Source: CAYPXJ01 sp964414595
Lineage (GTDB): Bacteria; Pseudomonadota; Alphaproteobacteria; Rickettsiales; CAIJLX01
Assembly (NCBI GenBank): GCA_964414595.1
Contig: CAYPXJ010000011.1
Span: forward strand, 1-37,909
DNA length: 37,909 bases
Direction of reading: 5' to 3'
Shown: piece by piece, positions 23,294 to 32,241 of the stretch
How the letters are laid out: the number at the start of each line of letters is the position of its first letter
Numbering within the stretch: the stretch's first letter is position 1
The notes under the pieces: model-generated
Told to the model about the DNA's origin: nothing
Databases searched by the model: none
Seen by the model: only the letters and a program-made list of their open reading frames with translations
Made by a program: the position numbers and the translations under genes

Positions 23294-24490
23294 GTGGCGC
23301 GCGCGGAAAAAAAAACAGAAGCAGGCGAAAAACCGCAGCGTATAAGTCTCTTCGGCTCTACCGGCTCGATAGGTTTGACAACGCTTAAAATTATCACTGC
23401 CGCGCCGAAGCGTTACACCGTGGATACGCTCACGGCAAACGGCAATTATCAGTTACTCGCGGAACAGGCCAAGCAAGTAAAACCGGCGCGCGTCGTAATT
23501 GCAAATAAAGAACATTATTCAGCACTGAAATCCTTGCTTCAGTATGAAAATATCCAGATAGAAGCGGGTGAAGATGCCATTACGCAAGCGGCGGCCGAAA
23601 CAACAGATAAAGCTATTATCGGTATCGTGGGAGTTGCTGCACTAAAACCAACACTCGCGGCTATTGAAGTGGGCGCGACCATTGGTCTTGCGAATAAGGA
23701 ATGCCTAGTGTGTGCGGGCGATATTTTGCTAGAGAAGGCAAAGAAAAAAGACGCGAAAATTATTCCTGTGGATTCAGAACATAATGCGATTTATCAAGCG
23801 CTGCAGGGCGAGTCGGCTGAAAAAATAGATTACATTACTATTACTGCATCCGGCGGGCCGTTTCGTGGCAAAACACGCGCGGAGCTTGAAGATATTACGC
23901 CGCAGGAAGCGGTGCGTCATCCGAATTGGAGCATGGGCGCAAAAATTTCTATCGATTCAGCCACGATGATGAATAAAGGCCTCGAATTGATTGAGGCTCA
24001 TCATCTTTTTTCCCTACCGGCTCAGCGTATAGAGGTTCTCGTGCATCCGGAATCTATCATGCATGGTATGGTGCACCATAAGGATGGTTCTGTGATTGGT
24101 GTGATGGGTCATCCAGACATGGCTACACCTATCAGTTATGCGTTAGCCTGGCCTCATCGCGAAGCCATTACGCATCGCAAACTTAATTTAGCAGAACTTG
24201 GCAAACTGACTTTTGAGCGGCCGGATGAGAAGAATTTTTCTGCACTGCGGTTAGCGAGAGAGGCATTGCAGACAGGTGGCACCGCACCTTGCATCTATAA
24301 CGCGACAAATGAAATGGCAGTGGAATATTTCCTAAAAGGGAAAATAAAATTCACTGCAATCAGTGACTTGGTAGAGGCGGCATTGCAAAAACTTCCCGCA
24401 TCACCCGCAATATCTATTGAACAGGTTTTTGCAGCGGATAGTGCAGCGCGTCAATTTGCTGCCGATTGGGTAAATAAGGTGATTGCGTAA
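23294..24490 (+). CDS. dxr: 1-deoxy-D-xylulose 5-phosphate reductoisomerase
   Basis: Second enzyme of the MEP isoprenoid pathway: DXP to MEP with NADPH. The 398-residue protein has the NADPH-binding GSTGSIG at residues 21-27, GLANKE, metal-binding PVDSEHNAIYQ, ITASGGPFRG and the HPNWSMGAKISIDSATMMNKGLE block that binds substrate. All are intact. The start is GTG, 3 bases past the cdsA stop. It supplies precursors for uppS in the same run. Confidence 0.96.
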   Translation: MARAEKKTEAGEKPQRISLFGSTGSIGLTTLKIITAAPKRYTVDTLTANGNYQLLAEQAKQVKPARVVIANKEHYSALKSLLQYENIQIEAGEDAITQAAAETTDKAIIGIVGVAALKPTLAAIEVGATIGLANKECLVCAGDILLEKAKKKDAKIIPVDSEHNAIYQALQGESAEKIDYITITASGGPFRGKTRAELEDITPQEAVRHPNWSMGAKISIDSATMMNKGLELIEAHHLFSLPAQRIEVLVHPESIMHGMVHHKDGSVIGVMGHPDMATPISYALAWPHREAITHRKLNLAELGKLTFERPDEKNFSALRLAREALQTGGTAPCIYNATNEMAVEYFLKGKIKFTAISDLVEAALQKLPASPAISIEQVFAADSAARQFAADWVNKVIA

Positions 24491-24548
24491 GCGAGCCGGA
24501 ACGTGATAAGCATGAATCATTCATCACATTCACCTAAAGTAGTATCGC

Positions 24549-25661
24549 ATGGATCTAATTGCTAACGGTTTGCACTACGCGTTATCGTTTTTCTTCATCA
24601 TTTCGGTTATCGTTTTCATTCATGAATTCGGCCATTATTACATCGCGCGCCGTTGTGGTGTGCGTGTGGAATCGTTTTCCATCGGCTTTGGTAAAGAAAT
24701 TTACGGCTGGACAGATAAACACGGCACGCGCTGGAAGTTGAGCCTTTTTCCGCTGGGTGGCTATGTAAAAATGTATGGCGATTATGGGGCGGCCAGTACG
24801 CCCGATGCCGCTAAGCTTAAGAGAATGAGCGCGAAACAAAAAAGCGAAGCGTTTCATTTTAAGTCGCTGAAACAGAAAGCCGCCGTGGTAAGCGCGGGTC
24901 CATTGGCAAATTTTGTGTTCGCGATTGTAATTCTTTCGGTATTTTTCTGGGCTTACGGCAGACCGGAAACCACGCCTGAAGTGGGTAGCATTGTTAAAGA
25001 AAGCGCGGCAGAAGAAGCCGGCCTGAAAGTAGGCGATCGCATTTTAAGCATTAGCGGTTCCACCATTACGCGATTTGAAGATATTCGTGAAGTAGCCTCT
25101 ATGCATCCGGACGAAGCGCTCGATCTTACGTATCAGCGGGGCGATAAAGTTCATACCGCCACTATCACACCGCGCCTTTCCGAAACCACGGATATTTTTG
25201 GCAACAAGATTCGCGTGGGACTTATTGGAATTGGTTCTACAAAAGTAGAATATCGTGCGCTTAACCCGCTTCAGGCTTTTCCCGCTGCCGTTATTGAAGT
25301 GTATAATATTTCCGCCAACACACTGAAAGCGATTGGTCAGATTTTGACGGGGCGTCGCAGCAGCGATGAGCTTTCCGGCATTTTGCGTATTGGCCAATAT
25401 TCGGGCCAAGCAACCACCCAGGGCATTGCAGTGATTCTCTGGTTTATGGCGGTGCTTTCGGTGAATCTGGGGCTTATAAATCTATTTCCAATTCCCGTGT
25501 TGGATGGCGGTCATCTCATGTATTACGCGCTGGAGGCGTTAAAAGGTCGGCCCCTCGCCGAGAAATTTCAAGAATGGGGTTACCGCGCCGGTTTTGCGAT
25601 TCTGATGGCGTTAATGGCATTTGCAACGTATAACGATCTCAAGCACTTCAATATATTCTGA
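24549..25661 (+). CDS. rseP: Intramembrane site-2 protease, RseP/RasP-type
   Basis: Zinc metalloprotease that cleaves transmembrane substrates such as anti-sigma factors and signal-peptide remnants. The 370-residue protein has HEFGH at residues 25-29 in the first helix, one PDZ domain (about 130-205, VGSIVKESAAEEAGLKVGDR), and the second active-site motif NLFPIPVLDGGH near 315-326. A single visible PDZ, not two, is common in alphaproteobacteria. A 58-bp gap after dxr contains the palindrome ATGAATCATTCAT. It is followed by bamA after one base. Confidence 0.94.
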   Translation: MDLIANGLHYALSFFFIISVIVFIHEFGHYYIARRCGVRVESFSIGFGKEIYGWTDKHGTRWKLSLFPLGGYVKMYGDYGAASTPDAAKLKRMSAKQKSEAFHFKSLKQKAAVVSAGPLANFVFAIVILSVFFWAYGRPETTPEVGSIVKESAAEEAGLKVGDRILSISGSTITRFEDIREVASMHPDEALDLTYQRGDKVHTATITPRLSETTDIFGNKIRVGLIGIGSTKVEYRALNPLQAFPAAVIEVYNISANTLKAIGQILTGRRSSDELSGILRIGQYSGQATTQGIAVILWFMAVLSVNLGLINLFPIPVLDGGHLMYYALEALKGRPLAEKFQEWGYRAGFAILMALMAFATYNDLKHFNIF

Positions 25662-25662
25662 T

Positions 25663-27969
25663 ATGGTACGCAGGGAGGCCACAATAACAGAATCAAAATA
25701 CGCTGTATTACGGCTTGCCTTCTCGTGCCTTGCGCTCCTTCTCTGCATCATAAGCGCGGATGTTTTGGCGGCGCAGAAAATTCGTCGTATTTTAATCGAG
25801 GGCACAGAGCGCGTTGAAACATCGACGGTCGGCGCCTATCTGAGAGTAAAACCGGGTGACGAATATAACTCTGTTCTCGTGGATGAGTCGCTGCGTGCTT
25901 TATACGAAACGGGCCTTTTTTCTGATGTGAATATTAATCTCGACGGGTCAGATTTAATTGTTGTGGTTCAGGAAAACCCCATCATCAATCAGATAGCTTT
26001 TGAAGGAAATAAACGCATTAATGACGAAACTTTGGGGCAGGAAGTTCGGTTGCAGCCACGCTCGGTTCTCTCCAATACCGCCGTGCAGAACGATGTCGAT
26101 CGAATTTTAGCGATTTACCGCAAAGGCGGGCGTTTTTTGGCAACGGTTGAACCAAAAATTATTCGTTTACCCCAGAATCGCGTAGACCTTGTCTTTGAGA
26201 TTAAAGAAGGTGAGAAAACCTTAGTCGATCGCATTTATTTTGTAGGCAATAAATTTTTTAGCAGCAGCAAATTGCGCGAGGTTCTGCAAACATCTGAGTC
26301 TGCCTGGTACAACATTCTTACGGCCAACGATACCTACGACCCAGATCGTTTGGAAGTCGATAAGGAAATGCTGCGGCGCTATTACCTCAAAAATGGTTTT
26401 GCGGATTTCAAAGTGCTTTCGGTTGTGACGGAACTGACGCCAGAGCGCGATGCGTTTTTTGTGACTTTCACGATTGAAGAAGGTGAGCGCTATACGTTTG
26501 GCGATATGACCGTGCAAGCCGGACTTGAGAAAGTAAACCGCGACGAGCTGCTGTCGCAATTACTGACGCAAAAAGGTGAAACGTACAACGCCGAATTAAT
26601 TGATAAATCACAAGAAGCGCTGATTGATTACCTTGGCACACAAGGTTACGCGTTTGTGGATATTGAGCCGCGCTTCATTCGTGACGATGCAAAAAAATCC
26701 ATCGGCATCAGTTATGAAATTGCGGAAGGTCCGCGCGTGTATGTTGATAAAATTAATATTACCGGTAACGTGCGCACGGAAGACCGCGTGATTCGCCGCG
26801 AATTCCGCCTGGCGGAAGGCGATCCGTATAACTCTACCAAACTCCGACGCACGAAACAGCGTATTGAAAATCTCGGTTTCTTTGAGAAGGTGGATATGAA
26901 TAATGTTCGCCGTTCAGAGCCAGATCGCGTGGATGTTGATTTGGATGTGAAAGAAAAATCGACGGGCGAACTTACATTGGGGGCGGGTTTTTCCACTGCC
27001 GACGGTGCCTTGGCTGATATCGGTATTACAGAGCGTAACTTGCTTGGCAATGGCCAGAGTCTGCGTCTGAACACCACGATTGCGCAACAACGTCAGCAAT
27101 TTGATATTGGTTTTACGGAGCCGTATTTCTTAGACCGTGAAATCGCTGCAGGTTTCGATCTTTTCAAACTTCGCCGCGACCGTCAGCGCGAAAGCTCGTT
27201 TGATAGCGATAGCGTCGGCTTAGTAGCGCGCGCCACCTATGCGCTTACCGAGCATCTTTCACACGCAGTGCGCTATTCCATACGTTCGGATGATATTCGC
27301 AACGTCGATATCGATGCATCTCGCTTCATTCGTGATCAGGAAGGCAAAACAACGACGTCGCTTGTCGGTCATAGCTTGATTTACGATACCCGCGATAACA
27401 ACTTTAACCCTTCAGAGGGCTATATCATTCGCTACAACCAAGATGTTGCAGGCTTGGGCGGTGATGCGAAATATTTCCTTAACGAATTACGCACCGCTTA
27501 TTTTATTCCCGTGGTGGATCAGGATGTGGTGCTGAGCCTTTCAGCTAAAGGCGGCTATATTATGGGTATCGGCGATGAAAATGTGCGTATCAATAACCGC
27601 TTCTTCGTGGGCGGCAATGATCTGCGTGGGTTCGAGCCAGACGGCATTGGCCCGCGTGACCGCCTGACCAAAGATGCTTTAGGTGGCAATATTTATTACG
27701 CCGGTTCAGTAGAAATGCGCTTCCCACTTGGCCTGCCCGAAGAATTGGGTATTTCCGGCGCCGCTTTCTCGGATTTCGGCAGCCTTTGGGAAGTGGACGA
27801 CACAGGCCCGGAAGTGGAAGACGATGATATGACACGCATTTCTGCTGGCGTGGGTCTGGCGTGGGCTTCGCCTTTTGGGCCGATTCGTATCGATTTTGCA
27901 AATGCTATTCGTAAAAATGAGTATGACGAAGAAGAATTTGTCCGCTTTAACTTCGGTACGCGTTTTTAA
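25663..27969 (+). CDS. bamA: Outer-membrane protein assembly factor BamA
   Basis: Central component of the BAM complex that folds beta-barrels into the outer membrane. From the ATG at 25663 it is 768 residues: signal peptide ending near VLAA (about 34), five POTRA repeats (about 36-420) and a 16-strand Omp85 barrel with the RGF motif (LRGFEPDGIGPRD) and terminal NFGTRF ending in Phe, the BAM recognition signal. A TTG 42 bases upstream lies inside rseP and is not needed. Ribosome site is poor, so coupling to rseP is likely. Its clients include the barrel gene at 12359. Confidence 0.95.
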   Translation: MVRREATITESKYAVLRLAFSCLALLLCIISADVLAAQKIRRILIEGTERVETSTVGAYLRVKPGDEYNSVLVDESLRALYETGLFSDVNINLDGSDLIVVVQENPIINQIAFEGNKRINDETLGQEVRLQPRSVLSNTAVQNDVDRILAIYRKGGRFLATVEPKIIRLPQNRVDLVFEIKEGEKTLVDRIYFVGNKFFSSSKLREVLQTSESAWYNILTANDTYDPDRLEVDKEMLRRYYLKNGFADFKVLSVVTELTPERDAFFVTFTIEEGERYTFGDMTVQAGLEKVNRDELLSQLLTQKGETYNAELIDKSQEALIDYLGTQGYAFVDIEPRFIRDDAKKSIGISYEIAEGPRVYVDKINITGNVRTEDRVIRREFRLAEGDPYNSTKLRRTKQRIENLGFFEKVDMNNVRRSEPDRVDVDLDVKEKSTGELTLGAGFSTADGALADIGITERNLLGNGQSLRLNTTIAQQRQQFDIGFTEPYFLDREIAAGFDLFKLRRDRQRESSFDSDSVGLVARATYALTEHLSHAVRYSIRSDDIRNVDIDASRFIRDQEGKTTTSLVGHSLIYDTRDNNFNPSEGYIIRYNQDVAGLGGDAKYFLNELRTAYFIPVVDQDVVLSLSAKGGYIMGIGDENVRINNRFFVGGNDLRGFEPDGIGPRDRLTKDALGGNIYYAGSVEMRFPLGLPEELGISGAAFSDFGSLWEVDDTGPEVEDDDMTRISAGVGLAWASPFGPIRIDFANAIRKNEYDEEEFVRFNFGTRF

Positions 27970-28052
27970 GTCCGTTTAGGCTATTTCACTATATCCTTGT
28001 TTCCTGAACCTAGATTTGCTAGGGAAATGCCGCAACTTACACAGGAGAACCT

Positions 28053-28592
28053 ATGTTTCGCAGAATTTTTGCCGCTCTTTTTGTTTTCGTGATAGCTGTT
28101 TCGCCCGCGCTTGCGCTGGATAAAGTAGGCATCGTAGATATCAGTAAAGTGATTGCTGATGCATCTGCCGTGAAAAGCATCAATGAGCAAATCAAAGGCA
28201 AACGCGATGGTTTCCAGGCCGAAATCGATAAAAAAGAGAAAGAGCTGGAAAAAGAAGATAAAGAACTGACCAAGCAAAAAGAAGCGCTTTCCAAAGAAGC
28301 GTTCGCAAAAAAACAGCAAGAATTCCGTAAAAAAGTTCAAGGATTCCAAAAAGATGTCCAAACCAAACGTGTTCAGCTTGAGCAAGCTTCCGCGGACGCA
28401 CTGACGACGGTGCAGAAAAAACTGATCGACGTCGTAGGCGAAATTGCGAAAGAGAAAGATCTGGAACTTGTGCTGCCAAAATCGCAAACATTGTTTGCCG
28501 AAGGCGGTATGGATATTACGTCTGAAGTGCTAAACGGCCTGAATAAAGCGCTTCCCAAGACTGATGTTCAAATTAAAGCACCTAAAAACTAA
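28053..28592 (+). CDS. skp: Periplasmic chaperone Skp/OmpH-like
   Basis: Trimeric chaperone carrying unfolded outer-membrane proteins to BamA. The 179-residue protein has a signal peptide (MFRRIFAALFVFVIAVSPALA, cut after ALA) and begins the mature part with LDKVGIVDISKVIAD. A long Lys/Glu coiled coil spans about residues 45-120, the tentacles of the jellyfish fold, followed by a C-terminal strand EKDLELVLPKSQTLFAEGG. GGAG precedes the ATG. An 83-bp gap after bamA holds a small CCTAG/CTAGG hairpin at 28009-28023. Confidence 0.92.
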   Translation: MFRRIFAALFVFVIAVSPALALDKVGIVDISKVIADASAVKSINEQIKGKRDGFQAEIDKKEKELEKEDKELTKQKEALSKEAFAKKQQEFRKKVQGFQKDVQTKRVQLEQASADALTTVQKKLIDVVGEIAKEKDLELVLPKSQTLFAEGGMDITSEVLNGLNKALPKTDVQIKAPKN

Positions 28593-28604
28593 CGGCGGGA
28601 TTTC

Positions 28605-29663
28605 GTGACGGATAGCCGCTTTCATCGCAATGCCGGTCCGTTTTCGTTAAAAAACCTGGCAGAGATGGGCGGCGCCAAGCTCGCTGACCCGGATACGGCA
28701 AACCGTGTCATTACGGATGTGGCACCGCTGCATGCGGCCGGTGAAGGGCATATCAGTTTTCTGGATAACCCGAAATACGTGGAGTCTTTCCATAAAAGCA
28801 AGGCGAGTGCTTGCGTAATTCATGAAAAATTTGCTGAAGCAGCGCCCACAGGTATGGCGCTGATTTTGGCCGAAGCGCCGTATTTGGCTTATGCAAAAAT
28901 CGCGCAGGTTTTTTACCCGGTTACGCCGGCGAAATCGGGCGTACATCCGCAGGCAGTAGTGGCATCCTCTGCCAAACTGGGCAAAAACGTATCGATTGCG
29001 CCTTTTGCCGTCGTGGGCGAGCAAGCGGAATTGGGTGAAAATGTGAGTATTGGTGCCGGTGCCTTTATTGGCGATGGCGTGCAGATAGGAGCCAATACGC
29101 ATGTTGGGCCGCAGGCTGTTATACAATACGCTATTATTGGCACTCGGTGCATTTTACATCCCGGTGTACGCATTGGGCAGGATGGTTTTGGTTTTGCATC
29201 CGATACCAAGACGGGTCAGCATTTTAAAGTGCCGCAATTAGGCCGCGTCGTGATAGGAAATGATGTGGAAATCGGCGCAAACACCTGCATTGACCGCGGC
29301 ACCGCTCCTGATACCGCCATCGGAGACGGCTGCAAAATCGATAATTTGGTCCAGATTGCGCATAACGTAAAGCTGGGCAAGGGCTGTATCGTGGTTTCAC
29401 AAGTAGGCATTTCCGGCAGCACAGAATTCGGCGATTATGTGGTGGCGGCGGGGCAGGCGGGCTTTACCGGCCATTTGCAAGTGGGCAGTGGCGCGAGAAT
29501 CGCGGCACAGAGCGGCATTATGCGAAATGTCCCCCCTGGTGCCAGCATGGGGGGATCCCCCGCCGTGCCAGTGCGCCAATGGCATAAAATGAATGTAGCG
29601 TTGCAGCAATGGACGCAGAATGCTAAAAGCCCAAAAAACGGCGGCAATCATGACGGAAACTAA
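28605..29663 (+). CDS. lpxD: UDP-3-O-(3-hydroxyacyl)glucosamine N-acyltransferase
   Basis: Third step of lipid A synthesis. The 352-residue protein has the N-terminal uridine-binding domain (to about 110) and a left-handed beta helix of hexapeptide repeats (about 113-310). The catalytic His is H253 in QIAHNVKLG; DGFGFA near 193-198 and the C-terminal helix VRQWHKMNVALQQW are typical. The start is GTG, 12 bases after skp. It overlaps fabZ by 14 bp. Confidence 0.96.
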   Translation: MTDSRFHRNAGPFSLKNLAEMGGAKLADPDTANRVITDVAPLHAAGEGHISFLDNPKYVESFHKSKASACVIHEKFAEAAPTGMALILAEAPYLAYAKIAQVFYPVTPAKSGVHPQAVVASSAKLGKNVSIAPFAVVGEQAELGENVSIGAGAFIGDGVQIGANTHVGPQAVIQYAIIGTRCILHPGVRIGQDGFGFASDTKTGQHFKVPQLGRVVIGNDVEIGANTCIDRGTAPDTAIGDGCKIDNLVQIAHNVKLGKGCIVVSQVGISGSTEFGDYVVAAGQAGFTGHLQVGSGARIAAQSGIMRNVPPGASMGGSPAVPVRQWHKMNVALQQWTQNAKSPKNGGNHDGN

Positions 29664-30108
29664 TACCTTCAAAACAATCGATGTGCATCGCGTAATGCAG
29701 ATGATTCCACACCGGTATCCTTTCTTGCTGGTGGATAAAGTGGTGGAATTCAAACATGACGAATATGCGGTCGGCGTAAAAAACGTAACGATCAACGAGG
29801 CTCATTTTCAAGGGCACTTCCCGGGCCATGCAGTGATGCCGGGTGTATTAATTATTGAGGCAATGGCTCAGACCTCAGGCATTTTCGTGGTAAACACGCT
29901 TGGGCCAGCATCAGAGGGCAAACTGGTTTATTTCATGTCGATCGAAGAAGCGAAATTCCGCAAACCCGTGGTGCCAGGCGATGTGCTCAAAATTCATGTG
30001 AAAAAAGATCGTCATCGCGGCAATGTTTGGAAATTCAACTGCGAAGCGATGGTTGAAGGCGTGAAAGTGGCGGATGCAACGATCTCCGCCATGATTCTGG
30101 ATAAATAA
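29650..30108 (+). CDS. fabZ: 3-hydroxyacyl-ACP dehydratase
   Basis: Dehydratase of fatty-acid elongation, balancing 3-hydroxyacyl-ACP between phospholipid and lipid A. The 152-residue hot-dog protein has MIPHRYPFLLVD (about 18-29), catalytic His56 in FQGHFPGH and Glu70 in VLIIEAMAQ. I chose the ATG at 29650 inside lpxD; an upstream in-frame TTG adds ten residues and is not needed. The fabZ-lpxA gap is one base, so translation is coupled. Confidence 0.96.
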   Translation: MTETNTFKTIDVHRVMQMIPHRYPFLLVDKVVEFKHDEYAVGVKNVTINEAHFQGHFPGHAVMPGVLIIEAMAQTSGIFVVNTLGPASEGKLVYFMSIEEAKFRKPVVPGDVLKIHVKKDRHRGNVWKFNCEAMVEGVKVADATISAMILDK

Positions 30109-30109
30109 T

Positions 30110-30925
30110 ATGCCAAAGCCCGTGGTAAAATCCGAGGTGGAGATTCATTCGACCGCCGTGGTGGGGCCGCAAGTAAAGCTGGGCAAGAACGTCCGTATTG
30201 GCCCTTACTGTGTTGTTGAGGGTAATGTAACGCTGGAAGATAGCGTGAAATTACATTCACATGTCGTAGTGGCAGGCAATACGGCTATCGGCGCCGGAAC
30301 AGAGATTTTTCCCTTCGCTTCTATTGGAACGCCGCCCCAAGATTTGAAATTTAAGGGCGAGAACTCGCGTTTGGAAATTGGTAGTAACTGCAAAATTCGT
30401 GAGCATGTAACTATTCAGCCGGGCACAGAAGGTGGTGGAATGGTGACGCGCATCGGTAATCAGTGTCTTCTCATGGTGGGGTGCCATGTAGCACACGATT
30501 GCCAAGTCGGGAACCATGTGATCATGGCCAATAACGCAACACTTGCAGGCCATGTGACAGTTGGTGATCACGCCGTAATTGGCGGGCTTTCAGCGGTGCA
30601 TCAATTTGTGCGTATCGGGGCACATGCGATGATTGGTGGCATGTCTGGCATTGAAAATGATGTCATTCCTTATGGTCAGGCCAGCGGCGAACGCGCATAT
30701 CTGGTAGGGCTAAATCTGATTGGATTAAAACGACGTGGGTTTGAACGCGAGGCAATTCATGATTTGCGCCGCGCGTTTGATAGCGTTTTTGGTGAAAATC
30801 AGGATACCCTTAAAAGCCGCGCCGCTAAGGCAAAAAATGACTATTCCAAGCAGCCGCTGGTGCAAGAAATGATTGCATTTCTTGAAGCGGCCACAGACCG
30901 GGCCATTTGTTTGCCAAAAGACTGA
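30110..30925 (+). CDS. lpxA: UDP-N-acetylglucosamine acyltransferase
   Basis: First step of lipid A synthesis. The 271-residue protein has a hexapeptide beta helix from about residue 10 to 190, catalytic His129 (with His126) in GCHVAHDCQVGNH, GGLSAVHQFVRIG and the C-terminal helical domain starting GLNLIGLKRRGFERE. Complete. In many alphaproteobacteria lpxI and lpxB follow; here the next genes are the EAL-like/GGDEF-like pair, so the rest of the pathway must be elsewhere. Confidence 0.96.
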   Translation: MPKPVVKSEVEIHSTAVVGPQVKLGKNVRIGPYCVVEGNVTLEDSVKLHSHVVVAGNTAIGAGTEIFPFASIGTPPQDLKFKGENSRLEIGSNCKIREHVTIQPGTEGGGMVTRIGNQCLLMVGCHVAHDCQVGNHVIMANNATLAGHVTVGDHAVIGGLSAVHQFVRIGAHAMIGGMSGIENDVIPYGQASGERAYLVGLNLIGLKRRGFEREAIHDLRRAFDSVFGENQDTLKSRAAKAKNDYSKQPLVQEMIAFLEAATDRAICLPKD

Positions 30926-31000
30926 GAAAAAACGTTTAATTCTTGCCAAAGAGGCCTTTTCTTGCGTATGGATAAGAGATAAGGCTCGGTGGGGAGTGCG

Positions 31001-32230
31001 ATGAAAGTTTATACGACAGGTTCTGAAGGCAATTTGGTGGAGATGACAACCGCCATCAAAGCGGATCCGTCTGGCTATTACGCACTGCATTTTAATAGCT
31101 CCAAACTGATGGAAAACTACCGCAGTGATTACCAGCTGAAAATCGCGCTCAATGTGCTTACTGATCTTTACAAGCAGGAAGAAGGCGGAGTTTTTCTCTG
31201 TCGTGATGCTGATATTTTCGTGATTTATAAAGGTGAAGATCGCGCTCTGTTAGAAAAAGGCGTGTTTCAATTACGTTATCTGTTTGTGGATGACCCGCTG
31301 GCATATGACGGCAACGGAGATGAGAATCCAGATTTTTGCCGTGTGTATGATTTGGCTTTCCAATGGCATGAATTTCATGATGTTGCGCGCCGTAAATTTG
31401 GCAAAATTGCTAAAGGCGAAGAGGATGTTCCTTCTACACAACAAGCAGGCAATCGTGGTTATGGCACCGCCAATACGCTAAAGCCCATCAACCTCTCCGC
31501 ACTCGTAATGATGGAAACAGATTTGCGCCGTGCGGATTTAAGCCTGGCTTTTCGTCGGCAGCCTGTATGTGTGGTCATGAAAGATGGCACGATTAAGCCG
31601 GTTTTTGATGAAATTTATATTCACCTGCCGCATCTGCGTAAAATTGTTGGTGTAGATTTTGATTTCACCAGTAACCGCGGCCTTTTCAAATATCTGACGC
31701 AAATGCTCGATGGCCACGTGCTTGGAGTGCTGGGCAGTCGTGCGGGTGTTTATCTGCGCACACCAGTGAGCATCAATCTTAATCTGGAAACGATTCTTTC
31801 CGAGGGCTTTATCGAATTCGACAAAGAAGTGAAATCCGTAATTAAAGCTTCTATTATTTTAGAAATTCAGGTGGCGGATGTGTTTGCCGATATTAATGCG
31901 TATGTCGCAGCGCGTAATCTGGCGCATAATCTGGGTTATCGCGTATGTATCGATGGACTTTCACGCTTGAGTGTTACGCAAATTGGGCGCGAAAGTATGG
32001 GTTTTGATTTTGCAAAAATGCACTGGAATGCGGATATGAAAGCAGAGTTGAGCGGCTCGATTAGCCAGCCTCTGCGCGATGCTATTGCGCGCTTTGGTGC
32101 GCACCGTATGATTCTTTGCCGTTGCGATAGCAAACATGCAATCGATTACGGTCAGGCGCTGGGCGTAACGCTATTCCAGGGACGTTATACTGATAAAATT
32201 GTCGATCCCACTTCGCGGATCGTGAATTAG
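31001..32230 (+). CDS. Degenerate EAL-domain-like protein
   Basis: A 409-residue cytoplasmic protein. Its C-terminal half follows an EAL phosphodiesterase fold: LAFRRQPVCVV (182-192) for the FQPI strand, SINLNLETIL (257-266), SIILEIQ (284-290), the LGYRVCIDGLS turn (311-321), FDFAKMHW (335-342) and GVTLFQGRYTDKI (388-400) for the closing QGY. The catalytic residues are lost: the EAL position reads F-D-E-I, and D-D-F-G is I-D-G-L. So it should not hydrolyse cyclic di-GMP but might bind it or act as a scaffold. Residues 25-100 are another possible degenerate domain; 140-160 is a linker. GGGGAG precedes the ATG. It is 11 bases from the next gene. Confidence 0.75.
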   Translation: MKVYTTGSEGNLVEMTTAIKADPSGYYALHFNSSKLMENYRSDYQLKIALNVLTDLYKQEEGGVFLCRDADIFVIYKGEDRALLEKGVFQLRYLFVDDPLAYDGNGDENPDFCRVYDLAFQWHEFHDVARRKFGKIAKGEEDVPSTQQAGNRGYGTANTLKPINLSALVMMETDLRRADLSLAFRRQPVCVVMKDGTIKPVFDEIYIHLPHLRKIVGVDFDFTSNRGLFKYLTQMLDGHVLGVLGSRAGVYLRTPVSINLNLETILSEGFIEFDKEVKSVIKASIILEIQVADVFADINAYVAARNLAHNLGYRVCIDGLSRLSVTQIGRESMGFDFAKMHWNADMKAELSGSISQPLRDAIARFGAHRMILCRCDSKHAIDYGQALGVTLFQGRYTDKIVDPTSRIVN

Positions 32231-32241
32231 GAGATGGCGTA

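Noticed and set aside
25621..25662. TTG start of bamA inside rseP
   Set aside because: The ATG at 25663 gives a proper signal peptide; the extra 14 residues would bury it.
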